Shown here piece by piece: positions 35,248 through 43,715 of a DNA stretch of 64,000 bases. The position numbers were made by a program, and so were the translations under genes. The notes under the pieces were generated by a model. The model made no database searches. It was given only the letters and a program-made list of their open reading frames with translations, and was not told the origin of the DNA. The stretch is from Christiangramia crocea (GTDB lineage: Bacteria; Bacteroidota; Bacteroidia; Flavobacteriales; Flavobacteriaceae): NCBI RefSeq assembly GCF_022410465.1, contig NZ_JAJSON010000026.1, forward strand, positions 119,209-183,208, in the 5' to 3' direction. Within the stretch, counting starts at the first letter, position 1; the number at the start of each line of letters is the position of its first letter.

Positions 35248-36299
35248 GGATACTGCAGCTTATAGATACGCTTAATTCAGGTGGAGCTGAAAGAATGGCT
35301 CTGAATTATTTTTTAGCTGTTAAAAAGTGCGGATTTGAAAGCTATATAGCAGTAAGTAGAGAGGAAGGTTTTCTCGCAGAACAGATCAGGTATAGTCCGG
35401 GTTATAAGTTTTTAAAAAAATCGAATGCGGCAGATCTTTTAGCATTCTATAAATTGAAAAAGATTATTTCTTTACATAAAATAGATATTATTCAGGCTCA
35501 TGGAAGCTCTTGGTTTTGGGCAGTTTTATGCAAGATTTCTGGAAGTAAAATTAAGGTTGTGTGGCATGATCATTTTGGAGATAGCGAAAATTTAGATAAA
35601 AGGAAAAGCATATTATTAAAAAAAGCATCAAGATATTTTGATGGCATTATCAGTGTAAATAATAATTTGAGAAACTGGGCTAAGCATACATTAAAATTTA
35701 AAAAGCCTTTAATTTATTTACCTAATTTCGTAAACCAGCCAATAAGTTTAGAGAGAAAAGTATTACGTGGAGACTGTCAATTTAAAATTGTTTGTGTAGC
35801 TAATCTACGTCCCCAAAAAGATCACTTTACTTTAATCAAAGCCTTTAAGATGATCCAGCATAAATTTGATGTTTCTTTGCACTTGTTTGGACGACATTCA
35901 GACGATGCTTACTTTTTTGAAGTAAAAACCCTGGTTGAAAATAATCCAGGAATTTTTTATGACGGAGAAGTGAGTAATGTTATGAATTTTCTAGCAGATG
36001 CCGATATGGGAGTGTTATCATCAAATTCTGAAGGATTGCCTTTGGCACTACTGGAATATGGTATGGCCGGTATACCTGTGATTTGCACTAAAGTAGGTGA
36101 ATGCAGTAATATTATTGAAGATGATGGATTTTTAGTGGAAGCTAATAAGCCAGAGGAACTGGCTGCAGCAATGAAATATTACCTGGAAAATAGGGAAAAA
36201 TCTAAACAAGATTCTATAAATTTCAATAGAAGGATAAAAAATGATTATTCTGAGGAAGCTATTCTATCCGAATTTCAAAAGTTCATCTCAAAAATCTGA
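35244..36299 (+). CDS. GT4 glycosyltransferase
   Basis: The 351-residue protein starts MRILQLIDTLNSGGAERMAL, the classic GT4 opening with the GGAER loop. It has VVWHDHFGDSE, a FDGIISVNNNLRNWA helix, FKIVCVANLRPQKDHFTLIK and the donor-binding EGLPLALLEYGMAGIPVICT followed by GECSNII. Normal length, complete. Donor sugar not identifiable. It is followed 3 bp later by the ligase/polymerase-like gene. Confidence 0.85.
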   Translation: MRILQLIDTLNSGGAERMALNYFLAVKKCGFESYIAVSREEGFLAEQIRYSPGYKFLKKSNAADLLAFYKLKKIISLHKIDIIQAHGSSWFWAVLCKISGSKIKVVWHDHFGDSENLDKRKSILLKKASRYFDGIISVNNNLRNWAKHTLKFKKPLIYLPNFVNQPISLERKVLRGDCQFKIVCVANLRPQKDHFTLIKAFKMIQHKFDVSLHLFGRHSDDAYFFEVKTLVENNPGIFYDGEVSNVMNFLADADMGVLSSNSEGLPLALLEYGMAGIPVICTKVGECSNIIEDDGFLVEANKPEELAAAMKYYLENREKSKQDSINFNRRIKNDYSEEAILSEFQKFISKI

Positions 36300-36302
36300 A
36301 TC

Positions 36303-37670
36303 TTGAGCAAGGAAAATTACATAAACAATCAATTCTATATCAGAATGCTTCTTATTCATCTGGGATATGGATTTTTGATTTTTTTATTTCCTGCATTATC
36401 AAAAATAATCCTCCTTTTGATAATGGCATCCTTTCTCTTTGTTATTTTAGATAGAAAGAATAAAGGTAATGAAGCCTTAATGGCTGCTGCTTATATTTCA
36501 GGGGGAGAGGTCTTCTTTAGGCAAACTGGTGCTCTTTTTTTCTGGGAAACTGGTAAATATGCCGTAATTATATTTCTATTAGTAGGGATGTTCTTTAAAG
36601 GTGCTAGCTCTAAAACAGTACCCTATTGGCTATACCTTCTTATTCTTTTTCCAGGTGTTTTAATAGCTTCCTTTAATTTTAGTTATGATGCCGAAGTTCG
36701 GAAGTTGATAGCTTTTAACCTGGCGGGACCTGTTTGTTTGGGTATTTCTGCATTATACTGTTATTATAAAAAAATAAAAAGAGAAGATTTTCAGAGAGTT
36801 TTATTGATGCTATTAATGCCTTTAGTAGCACAGATGACTTATTTATATTTCTATACACCCAGTATGGAAGAGGTGAGGATTAGTTTATCCGGTAACTATG
36901 CAGCGACAGGAGGTTTTGGCCCAAATCAAATCGCTACGGTATTTGGCATGGGATGTTTCCTCTTAGCAACAAGGCTATTTACTATTAAGGATAAATTAAT
37001 TAATTTAATAGATATTGCTCTTTTAATACTTATGGGATATAGAGGAATAATCACCTTTTCCAGAGGTGGAATTATTACTGGGATTGCTTGCATTGTTGCA
37101 TTTTTAATTTTTTTCTATTATAAACAGGATTCAAAACGAATTGAAGGTACAAATCTTAGAATAGTTGTTTTAATCGGCATTTCTACCGCCATTTGGATAT
37201 TTTCATCCTTGGAAACGCGTGGATTAATTGGTAACCGTTATTCAAATCGCGATGCAGCTGGCCAATTAAAAGAGGATATTACTACTGGAAGGACTGAATT
37301 GATTACAACTGAACTAACAGCCTTTTACAAACACCCTATTACAGGGATAGGAGTTGGAAAAGGTATTGAATATAGGGAAGAAAATTTAGGTATAAAGATA
37401 GCAAGCCATAATGAAATTAGTAGGTTACTTGCAGAACATGGAGTTTTAGGAATATTTGCATTATCTATCCTTATATTTGTGCCGTTGATTTTCTGGTTTA
37501 AGTTTCAAAATAATTATTATTTTCTTGCTTTTGTTACCTTTTGGTTCCTAACCATCAATCATTCGGCTATGCGTATTGCCATGCCGGCGTTCGTGTACGG
37601 ACTGGCGTTATTGTATATTGTAGATGAGAAAAAGAATACTGTACATAGGAAACGACTTACAGGTCAATAG
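36303..37670 (+). CDS. O-antigen ligase/polymerase family membrane protein (WaaL/Wzy-like)
   Basis: The 455-residue polytopic protein (TTG start) has about ten to twelve hydrophobic segments and a large periplasmic loop with the Wzy_C-type signature: TTGRTELITTELTAF, then HPITGIGVGKGIEYR, then ASHNEISRLLAEHGVLGIF. WaaL ligases join finished O-antigen to lipid A-core, and Wzy enzymes polymerise repeat units; sequence alone does not separate them. Because the locus has Wzm/Wzt and no flippase, a ligase role fits better. Its last 47 bp overlap the next GT4 gene. Confidence 0.78.
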   Translation: MSKENYINNQFYIRMLLIHLGYGFLIFLFPALSKIILLLIMASFLFVILDRKNKGNEALMAAAYISGGEVFFRQTGALFFWETGKYAVIIFLLVGMFFKGASSKTVPYWLYLLILFPGVLIASFNFSYDAEVRKLIAFNLAGPVCLGISALYCYYKKIKREDFQRVLLMLLMPLVAQMTYLYFYTPSMEEVRISLSGNYAATGGFGPNQIATVFGMGCFLLATRLFTIKDKLINLIDIALLILMGYRGIITFSRGGIITGIACIVAFLIFFYYKQDSKRIEGTNLRIVVLIGISTAIWIFSSLETRGLIGNRYSNRDAAGQLKEDITTGRTELITTELTAFYKHPITGIGVGKGIEYREENLGIKIASHNEISRLLAEHGVLGIFALSILIFVPLIFWFKFQNNYYFLAFVTFWFLTINHSAMRIAMPAFVYGLALLYIVDEKKNTVHRKRLTGQ

Positions 37671-38637
37671 TTTTACTGCAACCTATATTTCGTTTTTCAG
37701 TAAAATGCTGAAAAAGGAAGGCTATAAGGTGAGGACCGCTTCCACCCGGAATAATAAAGCACTCCGCCTTGGAGAAATGCTCTCCATGATTATTCGCTAT
37801 AAAGATTCTACCGATATTGTTCTTATAGACACCTATGGCGCTTTGAATTTTTATTATGCCTACCTGGTTGGGAAAGCCTGCCAGATGCTTAATATGGAAT
37901 ATATACCTATACTTCATGGTGGCAATCTTCCGGATCGTTTACAAGGTTCAGGGAAATTAAGCAAAAGCCTTTTTGGAAATGCCAAAATAAACATAGCACC
38001 TTCAAAGTTTCTGTATGACAGTTTCAGGTCGTATGGTTTTGATAATATCAAAATTATCCCTAATTCCATAAATACCGAAAATTATCCGTTCAAAGAAAGA
38101 TCAGAATTCCGTCCGAAACTTTTATGGGTGAGACGATTTCAAAAGCGATATAATCCATTGATGGCTTTAAAGGTGCTGCAAATAATCAAGGAAAGATACC
38201 CAAACGCGAGTTTATGCATGGTAGGACCTGAGAAGGATGGTACAATGGCTACCTGTAAAAAACTTGCCAGTAAATTTGACCTGGATGTGAGGTTTACTGG
38301 AAAACTAAAAAAGCAACACTGGGCTCAGCTTGCCTCGAATTACGATTTCTTCATAAATACTACCTCAATAGATAACACCCCTATTAGTGTAATCGAAGCC
38401 ATGAGTCTGGGGCTGGCGGTTGTTAGTACAAACGTGGGCGGAATGCCGGTACTGGTTGAGGATGGGTTTGATGGGATTCTGGTGCCTGAAAATGATGAAA
38501 GAGCTATGGCGTCAAAAATTATGGAACTGATCGGAAATCCTGACGAAGCAAGAAGAATATGTGAAAATGCAAGGGCAAAAGTGGAACTCTTTGACTGGAA
38601 CCTTGTGAAAAACCAGTGGAACAAGGTACTTGCTTAA
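37624..38637 (+). CDS. GT4 glycosyltransferase, tandem copy 1
   Basis: The 337-residue GT-B protein begins MRKRILYIGNDLQVNSF. It has IVLIDTYGALNFYYAYLVGK, YIPILHGGNLPDRL, AKINIAPSKFLYDSFRSYGF and PKLLWVRRFQKRYNPLMALK. The donor-site region holds TSIDNTPISVIEAMSLGLAV and TNVGGMPVLVEDG. It starts 47 bp inside the ligase-like gene; the start is supported by the equivalent N-terminus of copy 2. The two adjacent copies share these blocks in order, so they arose by duplication and then diverged. Confidence 0.84.
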   Translation: MRKRILYIGNDLQVNSFTATYISFFSKMLKKEGYKVRTASTRNNKALRLGEMLSMIIRYKDSTDIVLIDTYGALNFYYAYLVGKACQMLNMEYIPILHGGNLPDRLQGSGKLSKSLFGNAKINIAPSKFLYDSFRSYGFDNIKIIPNSINTENYPFKERSEFRPKLLWVRRFQKRYNPLMALKVLQIIKERYPNASLCMVGPEKDGTMATCKKLASKFDLDVRFTGKLKKQHWAQLASNYDFFINTTSIDNTPISVIEAMSLGLAVVSTNVGGMPVLVEDGFDGILVPENDERAMASKIMELIGNPDEARRICENARAKVELFDWNLVKNQWNKVLA

Positions 38638-39647
38638 TGAAAAGAATCCTCTATATAGGGAATAAACTTTCAAAACATGGAGCAGCTCCAACAAGTGTTG
38701 ATATACTTCCCTATTATCTGGCCCGGGAAGGTTATAAGGTTAAAACAGCTTCTTCTGCAAGAAATAAGGGCTTACGCCTGTTTCACATGATGGGAAGTGT
38801 GCTTTTTAACTCCCGTAAAGTAGAACTGGTATTAATCGATACTTATAGTACTTCAAATTTCTGGTATGCTGTGATTTGTGGAATGCTTTGCCGTAGTCTG
38901 AGGCTTCCGTATATATTTATCTTACACGGTGGAAATTTGGATCAGCGGTTTACTCAGGTTTCCAGGTGGGTCCTTAATATATTTAAGGAGGCGAAAATTA
39001 ACATTGTGCCGTCTCAATATCTCCTTAAAAAATTGAAAGCCTTTAATTTTAATAACATACAGCTTATCCCTAACTGGATAGACCTTAAATTGTATCCTTT
39101 TAAACTGAGAACTGGCTTATGTCCCAGATTACTTTGGGTAAGGTCGTTTGATGAAGTATATAACCCTGCAATGGCAGTGGAGGTAATTGAGAAATTATCC
39201 AAAAACTTTCCGCATGCTGAACTTTGTATGGTTGGACCTGAAAAAGATGGCAGTCTTGAAAGATTGAAGTCTATTGTCCGGAAGAAAAATTTACCGGTGG
39301 TGTTTAAAGGAAAACTCAGTAAGAAGGAATGGATAGATTTATCCAAGGATTTTGATGTTTTTATTAATACCACTTCAGTAGATAATACCCCTGTAAGTTT
39401 GCTTGAGTCAATGGCCCTGGGTCTGCCGGTAGTTTCTACGAACGTAGGAGGAATTCCATATATGATAGAAAATAAAGTGAACGGAATTCTGGTGGAACCG
39501 GAAAATCCCGAAGCCATGGTTCAGGCAATTTGTACTTTACTTGAAGATCCTGAATTGGCCGGACTGCTAAGCAGGAATTCACGAGCTCAAACAGAAAAAT
39601 ATGACTGGGAACAGGTAAAGCCTCTATGGTTAGAATTGCTAAACTAA
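38637..39647 (+). CDS. GT4 glycosyltransferase, tandem copy 2
   Basis: The 336-residue protein begins MKRILYIGNKLSKHGAAPTS at an ATG that overlaps the TAA of copy 1 by one base. An in-frame ATG at 38616 lies inside copy 1 and is not needed. Motifs match copy 1: VLIDTYSTSNFWYAVICG, YIFILHGGNLDQRF, LLWVRSFDEVYNPAMAVEVI, LCMVGPEKDGSLERL and DNTPVSLLESMALGLPVVST. It probably adds a related sugar or the next residue of the same chain. Confidence 0.84.
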   Translation: MKRILYIGNKLSKHGAAPTSVDILPYYLAREGYKVKTASSARNKGLRLFHMMGSVLFNSRKVELVLIDTYSTSNFWYAVICGMLCRSLRLPYIFILHGGNLDQRFTQVSRWVLNIFKEAKINIVPSQYLLKKLKAFNFNNIQLIPNWIDLKLYPFKLRTGLCPRLLWVRSFDEVYNPAMAVEVIEKLSKNFPHAELCMVGPEKDGSLERLKSIVRKKNLPVVFKGKLSKKEWIDLSKDFDVFINTTSVDNTPVSLLESMALGLPVVSTNVGGIPYMIENKVNGILVEPENPEAMVQAICTLLEDPELAGLLSRNSRAQTEKYDWEQVKPLWLELLN

Positions 39648-39687
39648 AAATTATATATTTAGCGCCTAGTCGGAATGCAATTTAACC

Positions 39688-41082
39688 ATGTCTCAAAAAC
39701 CCCTCTTCCATTTCGAGATTTCTGAACGTAAGATTCTTTTGCGTTTGTTTGACATGCTTGCAGTCCTTATTACACTTGCTCTTGTCGGTATCATCTTTGA
39801 ATTTGATTATTTCAGGATCAATGCAGATCATTGGAACTGGACACTGGTTTTTTTGATCTACCTCAATCTTTTTTCCAGTGTCTTTGAACTCTATGATCTC
39901 CAAAAAGCCGATCGTTTTGATAGTGTAATCAAGAATGTACTTCTAACTTCAAGCCTTACCGTTCTTTTTTATATTCTGACTCCATTCTTTACTCCGAGTC
40001 TGCCTACCAATCGTTTACAGATACTCTTTTTCTTTCTGTCCATTGCAGGAGCTCTTCTCATATGGCGATTTCTGTATATCAGTCTTATATCATCCCCAAG
40101 ATTTTATAAAAGGGTTTTGGTGGTAGGTGATTCATTTGATATTCAACTTATTGCGGATGCCTTGCAGAAAACTGACCCCAACTATATGGTCGTCGGATAT
40201 ATAAACACAGATCAAAGGCTTAAAACCGAATTAGAAAATGAAAAGCTGAAAAGGTTTGAAGTTGGAGAACTTCAAAGTGCCATTCACAAACATCATATAA
40301 ATGAAGTGGTTGTTGCAAGTGCCTATCAGAAAGGATTGATGTTTAGCCTTTACAATGAGCTTAGTGAACTACTTAAGAAAGGTTTTCCGATCAGAGATTA
40401 TACCCAGGTGTATGAGGAGATTACACGGCGAATACCAGTGCAGAATGTTGATAAGGATTTTTATAGATATTTTCCTTTTAGCAGAAGTAATCAGAATAAG
40501 TTCTATCTTCTTGTTTTCAGGATAATAGATATTTTAGTCTCTTTTATGGGACTTGTTTTTTGCCTGCTTATCCTGCCTTTCGTAATAGTTGGGAACTTTT
40601 TAGGTAATCGTGGTGATCTCTTTTATACCCAGGAAAGAGTGGGAAAGAACGGCAAGGTGTTTAAAATTCTCAAACTTCGCACCATGATTCATGATGCAGA
40701 AATAGCGGGACCTCAGTATGCACAGAAGAATGATTACAGGGTAACGAAATTTGGACGGTTCTTGAGAAGAGCCCGAATTGATGAAATTCCGCAATTCTAT
40801 AATGTACTTAAAGGTGATATGAGCCTGATTGGTCCCAGACCTGAAAGGCCTATTTTTGTTAAGGAATTATCTGAGCTTATTCCATTTTATGAAAGCAGAC
40901 ATATAATTAAACCCGGACTTACTGGATGGGCACAGGTAATGGCGAATTACGGGGATTGCCATGATGATAGTCTGGAGAAACTTCAATATGATCTATATTA
41001 TATAAAGCATAGGGGAATATTTCTCGACCTTAGCATCCTTCTCAAAACTCTGAGTACGGTAATCTTTTTCAGGGGACAGTGA
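39688..41082 (+). CDS. Polyprenyl-phosphate sugar-1-phosphate transferase (initiating enzyme, WcaJ/WbaP type)
   Basis: The 464-residue protein has the full layout of this family. Four N-terminal membrane helices (about 15-125) are followed by a central nucleotide-binding-like domain (KRVLVVGDSFDIQLIADALQ). A re-entrant helix (FRIIDILVSFMGLVFCLLIL) leads into the catalytic domain with QERVGKNGKVFKILKLRTMI, RRARIDEIPQFYNVLKGDMS, LIGPRPERPIFV and KPGLTGWAQVMANYG. It transfers a sugar phosphate from a UDP-sugar to undecaprenyl phosphate and so starts the glycan. It closes the locus, as is common for this gene. Confidence 0.9.
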   Translation: MSQKPLFHFEISERKILLRLFDMLAVLITLALVGIIFEFDYFRINADHWNWTLVFLIYLNLFSSVFELYDLQKADRFDSVIKNVLLTSSLTVLFYILTPFFTPSLPTNRLQILFFFLSIAGALLIWRFLYISLISSPRFYKRVLVVGDSFDIQLIADALQKTDPNYMVVGYINTDQRLKTELENEKLKRFEVGELQSAIHKHHINEVVVASAYQKGLMFSLYNELSELLKKGFPIRDYTQVYEEITRRIPVQNVDKDFYRYFPFSRSNQNKFYLLVFRIIDILVSFMGLVFCLLILPFVIVGNFLGNRGDLFYTQERVGKNGKVFKILKLRTMIHDAEIAGPQYAQKNDYRVTKFGRFLRRARIDEIPQFYNVLKGDMSLIGPRPERPIFVKELSELIPFYESRHIIKPGLTGWAQVMANYGDCHDDSLEKLQYDLYYIKHRGIFLDLSILLKTLSTVIFFRGQ

Positions 41083-41198
41083 CTTCAGTTTCCAGTGCTC
41101 AGTTGAAAGTTAGCAGTGAAAAATATATTTCTTTCAAAATAATTGATAAGAAGGTTTATGGTGTAATTATCCAATTTTAATTATTAATTTTTAATTGA

Positions 41199-42794
41199 TC
41201 AGGCAGGCCGTTTTCTTCGGAATTTAACAATGGCAAAGAGAAATATAAATAAAGCCAGGAACTGTGCAATCCGTGCGATATAGTCTCCATATTTTATATA
41301 GAAAGTAGTTTCAGAACTAAGTCCTATTTGGCCCGAAACAGTTCCCTGTTTTTCATAACCAAGACTTTTGATGATATCTCCTCTGGAACTGATGATAGCC
41401 GATATACCCGTATTAGCACTTCTGGCTACATAACGTCTGGTCTCAACAGCCCTTAGTTTTGCATAGCTCAAATGTTGTTTGTGTCCCTGCGTATCGCCCC
41501 ACCAGGCATCATTGGTAATGATGCCGAGAAAATTGGCGCCGTTCTGAACATAATCGGTGACATATTCACCGTATACTGATTCGTAACAAATTATGGGGGC
41601 CGTACCAGTGCTGTCATTTAACCATAGAACTTCCCGGTTTTCCTGGGTTGTTTTCATTGCTACCGTTCCTCCTAAATCTATCATGATATTGCCCAGAATG
41701 GGTTTTAAAATATTCTGATAAGGAAAATTTTCAACTCCAACTACAAGTTTGGATTTGTGATAAAGCTGTGTGCTATCAAGAGAAGATTTAACGAGAAAAG
41801 CAGAATTATAGTCGTCATACCAGTCGTTGGGACCTATTTGATTTGACTGATTTCTAACTTTCTCCGGATCGCTGAACCTTTCAAAAAGAGTAACCCCTCC
41901 CAAAAAGCTAAGATTTGAGTACTTCCTGCTTATCTGATTGCCAAAAAAAACAGCTTCAGAATTTTCTATATTATCAATTCTGGTTCCATCGGCGAATACC
42001 GTTTCCGGAGCCAGGACCAGATCTGTAGAATCAGTGACACTTTCTGCACTTAACCTTAATAAAAGTTCGCCTATTCTAGTGTCTGTAGTGTTATATTTTT
42101 CAGTATATGGGTTGATATTCGGCTGCAGTATGACGATATCTATTTTCTTTTCGGGTTCTTCATAGTCATAATATATTAATAGTGAGATTATCAGTGGAAT
42201 GCCAGTAAGAAGAAGAACTTTCACCAGTGAGCGATAAATAATGCTTTTTTCCCTGAATTCCCTGTATTGCAGAATAGTTTTAAATACGGCTATATTTACC
42301 AGCCAAATCCACAAAGTACCGCCAAATGTTCCGGTATATTCATACCACTGGACCCAGCTTATATATTCAGAAAAAACGTTACCTAAATTCAGCCAGGGCC
42401 AGGAAAAGTCCCAGGTGAGATGTATTTTTTCAAATACCATCCATATACTTGCCAGAAATGCTGCTGCAGCACTGAAACCCGTTCTTTTGGCTACAATGTG
42501 ATATAACAAAAAAACCAGGGCCATTAGCAGTGAATTCACCAGAATGGCGAATGCCCCGCCGAAAGGAGTGGAGAAGTAGATCCAGTAAGTCGTGATTAGG
42601 TTCCAGATAAAGAAACTCAGGTAAGCCAGGGCGAAAACTTTTAATTTTACCCAGTTTTCTGAAAAATTCCTTACCTGAAATTCACCCAGCAACAGAGGGA
42701 CAAATGCTATAAAAATAAATAAGGGGAAACCGTAAGTAGGCCAGGCAATTGCTAATAATAATCCACTAAGTAAAGCGTAGAAAAAATTCCTCAT
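41199..42794 (-). CDS. lnt: Apolipoprotein N-acyltransferase
   Basis: The 531-residue protein has about six to seven N-terminal membrane helices and a C-terminal nitrilase domain. The catalytic triad is visible: Glu in VLAPETVF, Lys in LYHKSKLVVGVENFPY and Cys in PIICYESVYGEY. ITNDAWWGDTQGHKQHL and ARSANTGISAII complete the family signature. It adds the third acyl chain to lipoproteins in the inner membrane. It converges with the polysaccharide locus (117 bp gap, nothing recognisable). Its promoter region contains a 7-bp tandem repeat. Confidence 0.93.
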   Translation of the reverse strand: MRNFFYALLSGLLLAIAWPTYGFPLFIFIAFVPLLLGEFQVRNFSENWVKLKVFALAYLSFFIWNLITTYWIYFSTPFGGAFAILVNSLLMALVFLLYHIVAKRTGFSAAAAFLASIWMVFEKIHLTWDFSWPWLNLGNVFSEYISWVQWYEYTGTFGGTLWIWLVNIAVFKTILQYREFREKSIIYRSLVKVLLLTGIPLIISLLIYYDYEEPEKKIDIVILQPNINPYTEKYNTTDTRIGELLLRLSAESVTDSTDLVLAPETVFADGTRIDNIENSEAVFFGNQISRKYSNLSFLGGVTLFERFSDPEKVRNQSNQIGPNDWYDDYNSAFLVKSSLDSTQLYHKSKLVVGVENFPYQNILKPILGNIMIDLGGTVAMKTTQENREVLWLNDSTGTAPIICYESVYGEYVTDYVQNGANFLGIITNDAWWGDTQGHKQHLSYAKLRAVETRRYVARSANTGISAIISSRGDIIKSLGYEKQGTVSGQIGLSSETTFYIKYGDYIARIAQFLALFIFLFAIVKFRRKRPA

Positions 42795-42810
42795 AAATTT
42801 TGGGTCTCAT

Positions 42811-42842
42811 CAAAAATAACAAACTTCCTTATCAATTATCAA
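42811..42842 (-). promoter_or_regulatory. Putative lnt promoter
   Basis: On the minus strand there is TATTTTTG (42818 to 42811), matching TAnnTTTG. A TTG at 42842 to 42840 lies 21 nt upstream as -33. The TTG belongs to a unit of the tandem heptamer repeat (each unit holds one TTG on this strand); the next TTG inward is 14 nt away, outside the usual spacing. The expected start point is about 10 bp before the lnt ATG, giving a very short leader. Confidence 0.5.
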
Positions 42843-42881
42843 TTATCAATTATCAATTATCAATTATCAATTATCAATTAT
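42830..42881. repeat. Tandem heptamer repeat, unit TATCAAT, about 7.4 copies
   Basis: Seven perfect head-to-tail copies of TATCAAT plus a partial TAT run from 42830 to 42881. They lie in the 179-bp region between the divergent lnt and pssA genes. The unit length is not a multiple of three, but the array is non-coding, so copy changes would alter promoter geometry, not reading frame. The left end overlaps the putative -33 element of lnt. Confidence 0.95.
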
Positions 42882-42973
42882 GCTTGAAATCAAAATTGAA
42901 AGACATTAAAGAAATATTTAGAGCTTTTTCATTTCAAAATAGTAGTTTAGTAAAATCTAACTAAAACCGATCT

Positions 42974-43711
42974 ATGGGAATTAAAAGACATATTCCTAAT
43001 CTTATAACTCTTTTGAACCTGTTTAGTGGAAGTCTTGCGGTTATTTTTGCTGTAAAGGGTAATTTAGTTCTTGCTGCAATATTTGTAGCTGCGGGGATCT
43101 TTTTTGATTTTTTTGACGGACTGGCTGCCAGGCTTCTTGACGTTAAAAGTGAAATGGGGCTTCAACTGGATTCATTAGCTGATGTTGTGACCAGTGGTGT
43201 AGTGCCTGGAATTGTTATGTACCAGTTAATGACCAAGGCCTTACCGTCAGGGGGTGGTTTGGGAGCAGACTGGAACTCGTCAGTATTTGATATTCAAATA
43301 AAGCCATTTGCTCTGATAGGGCTGCTAATCATCCTTGCTTCGGCATACAGATTGGCAAAATTCAATGTGGATGATCGTCAAACAGATTCTTTTATAGGCC
43401 TGCCTACCCCGGCAAATGCTCTTTTAATATTGAGTTTGCCTCTGATTTTAACATATCAGCCAGGGCCATTTATCTCAGAGCTTTTATTAAATGAATGGTT
43501 TTTAGTGATTCTAACTATTCTGAGCTGTTTTCTTCTGAATGCTGAATTGCCGCTTTTCGCATTAAAATTTAGTGATTGGAGTTTTAAGGAAAATAAGCTT
43601 AGATACTTCTTTATTCTAAGTTGTATTATCCTAATAATACTTCTGAAATTTATTGCTGTGCCCCTGATTATACTGCTGTATGTAGTACTGTCAGTTTTTG
43701 CAAGAAGATAA
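42974..43711 (+). CDS. pssA: CDP-diacylglycerol-serine O-phosphatidyltransferase
   Basis: The 245-residue membrane protein carries the CDP-alcohol phosphotransferase motif D-G-x2-A-R-x8-G-x3-D-x3-D, seen as FFDGLAARLLDVKSEMGLQL followed by DSLADVV, at about residues 42-70. N-terminal IPNLITLLNLFSGSLAVIFA is typical of PssA, which makes phosphatidylserine as precursor of phosphatidylethanolamine. Several further helices follow. It is divergent from lnt and convergent with the asparagine-synthase-like gene, with only 4 bp between the stops. Confidence 0.9.
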   Translation: MGIKRHIPNLITLLNLFSGSLAVIFAVKGNLVLAAIFVAAGIFFDFFDGLAARLLDVKSEMGLQLDSLADVVTSGVVPGIVMYQLMTKALPSGGGLGADWNSSVFDIQIKPFALIGLLIILASAYRLAKFNVDDRQTDSFIGLPTPANALLILSLPLILTYQPGPFISELLLNEWFLVILTILSCFLLNAELPLFALKFSDWSFKENKLRYFFILSCIILIILLKFIAVPLIILLYVVLSVFARR

Positions 43712-43715
43712 ACTT

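Noticed and set aside
39014..39517. 167-codon open frame antisense to the second tandem GT4 gene
   Set aside because: It is a shadow of a well-supported gene, with no promoter and low-complexity Ser/Thr-rich translation.
41083..41198. Possible terminator or repeat between the sugar transferase gene and lnt
   Set aside because: The sequence is AT-rich with loose repeats such as TTAATTATTAATTTTTAATT, but no stem with a T run was found.
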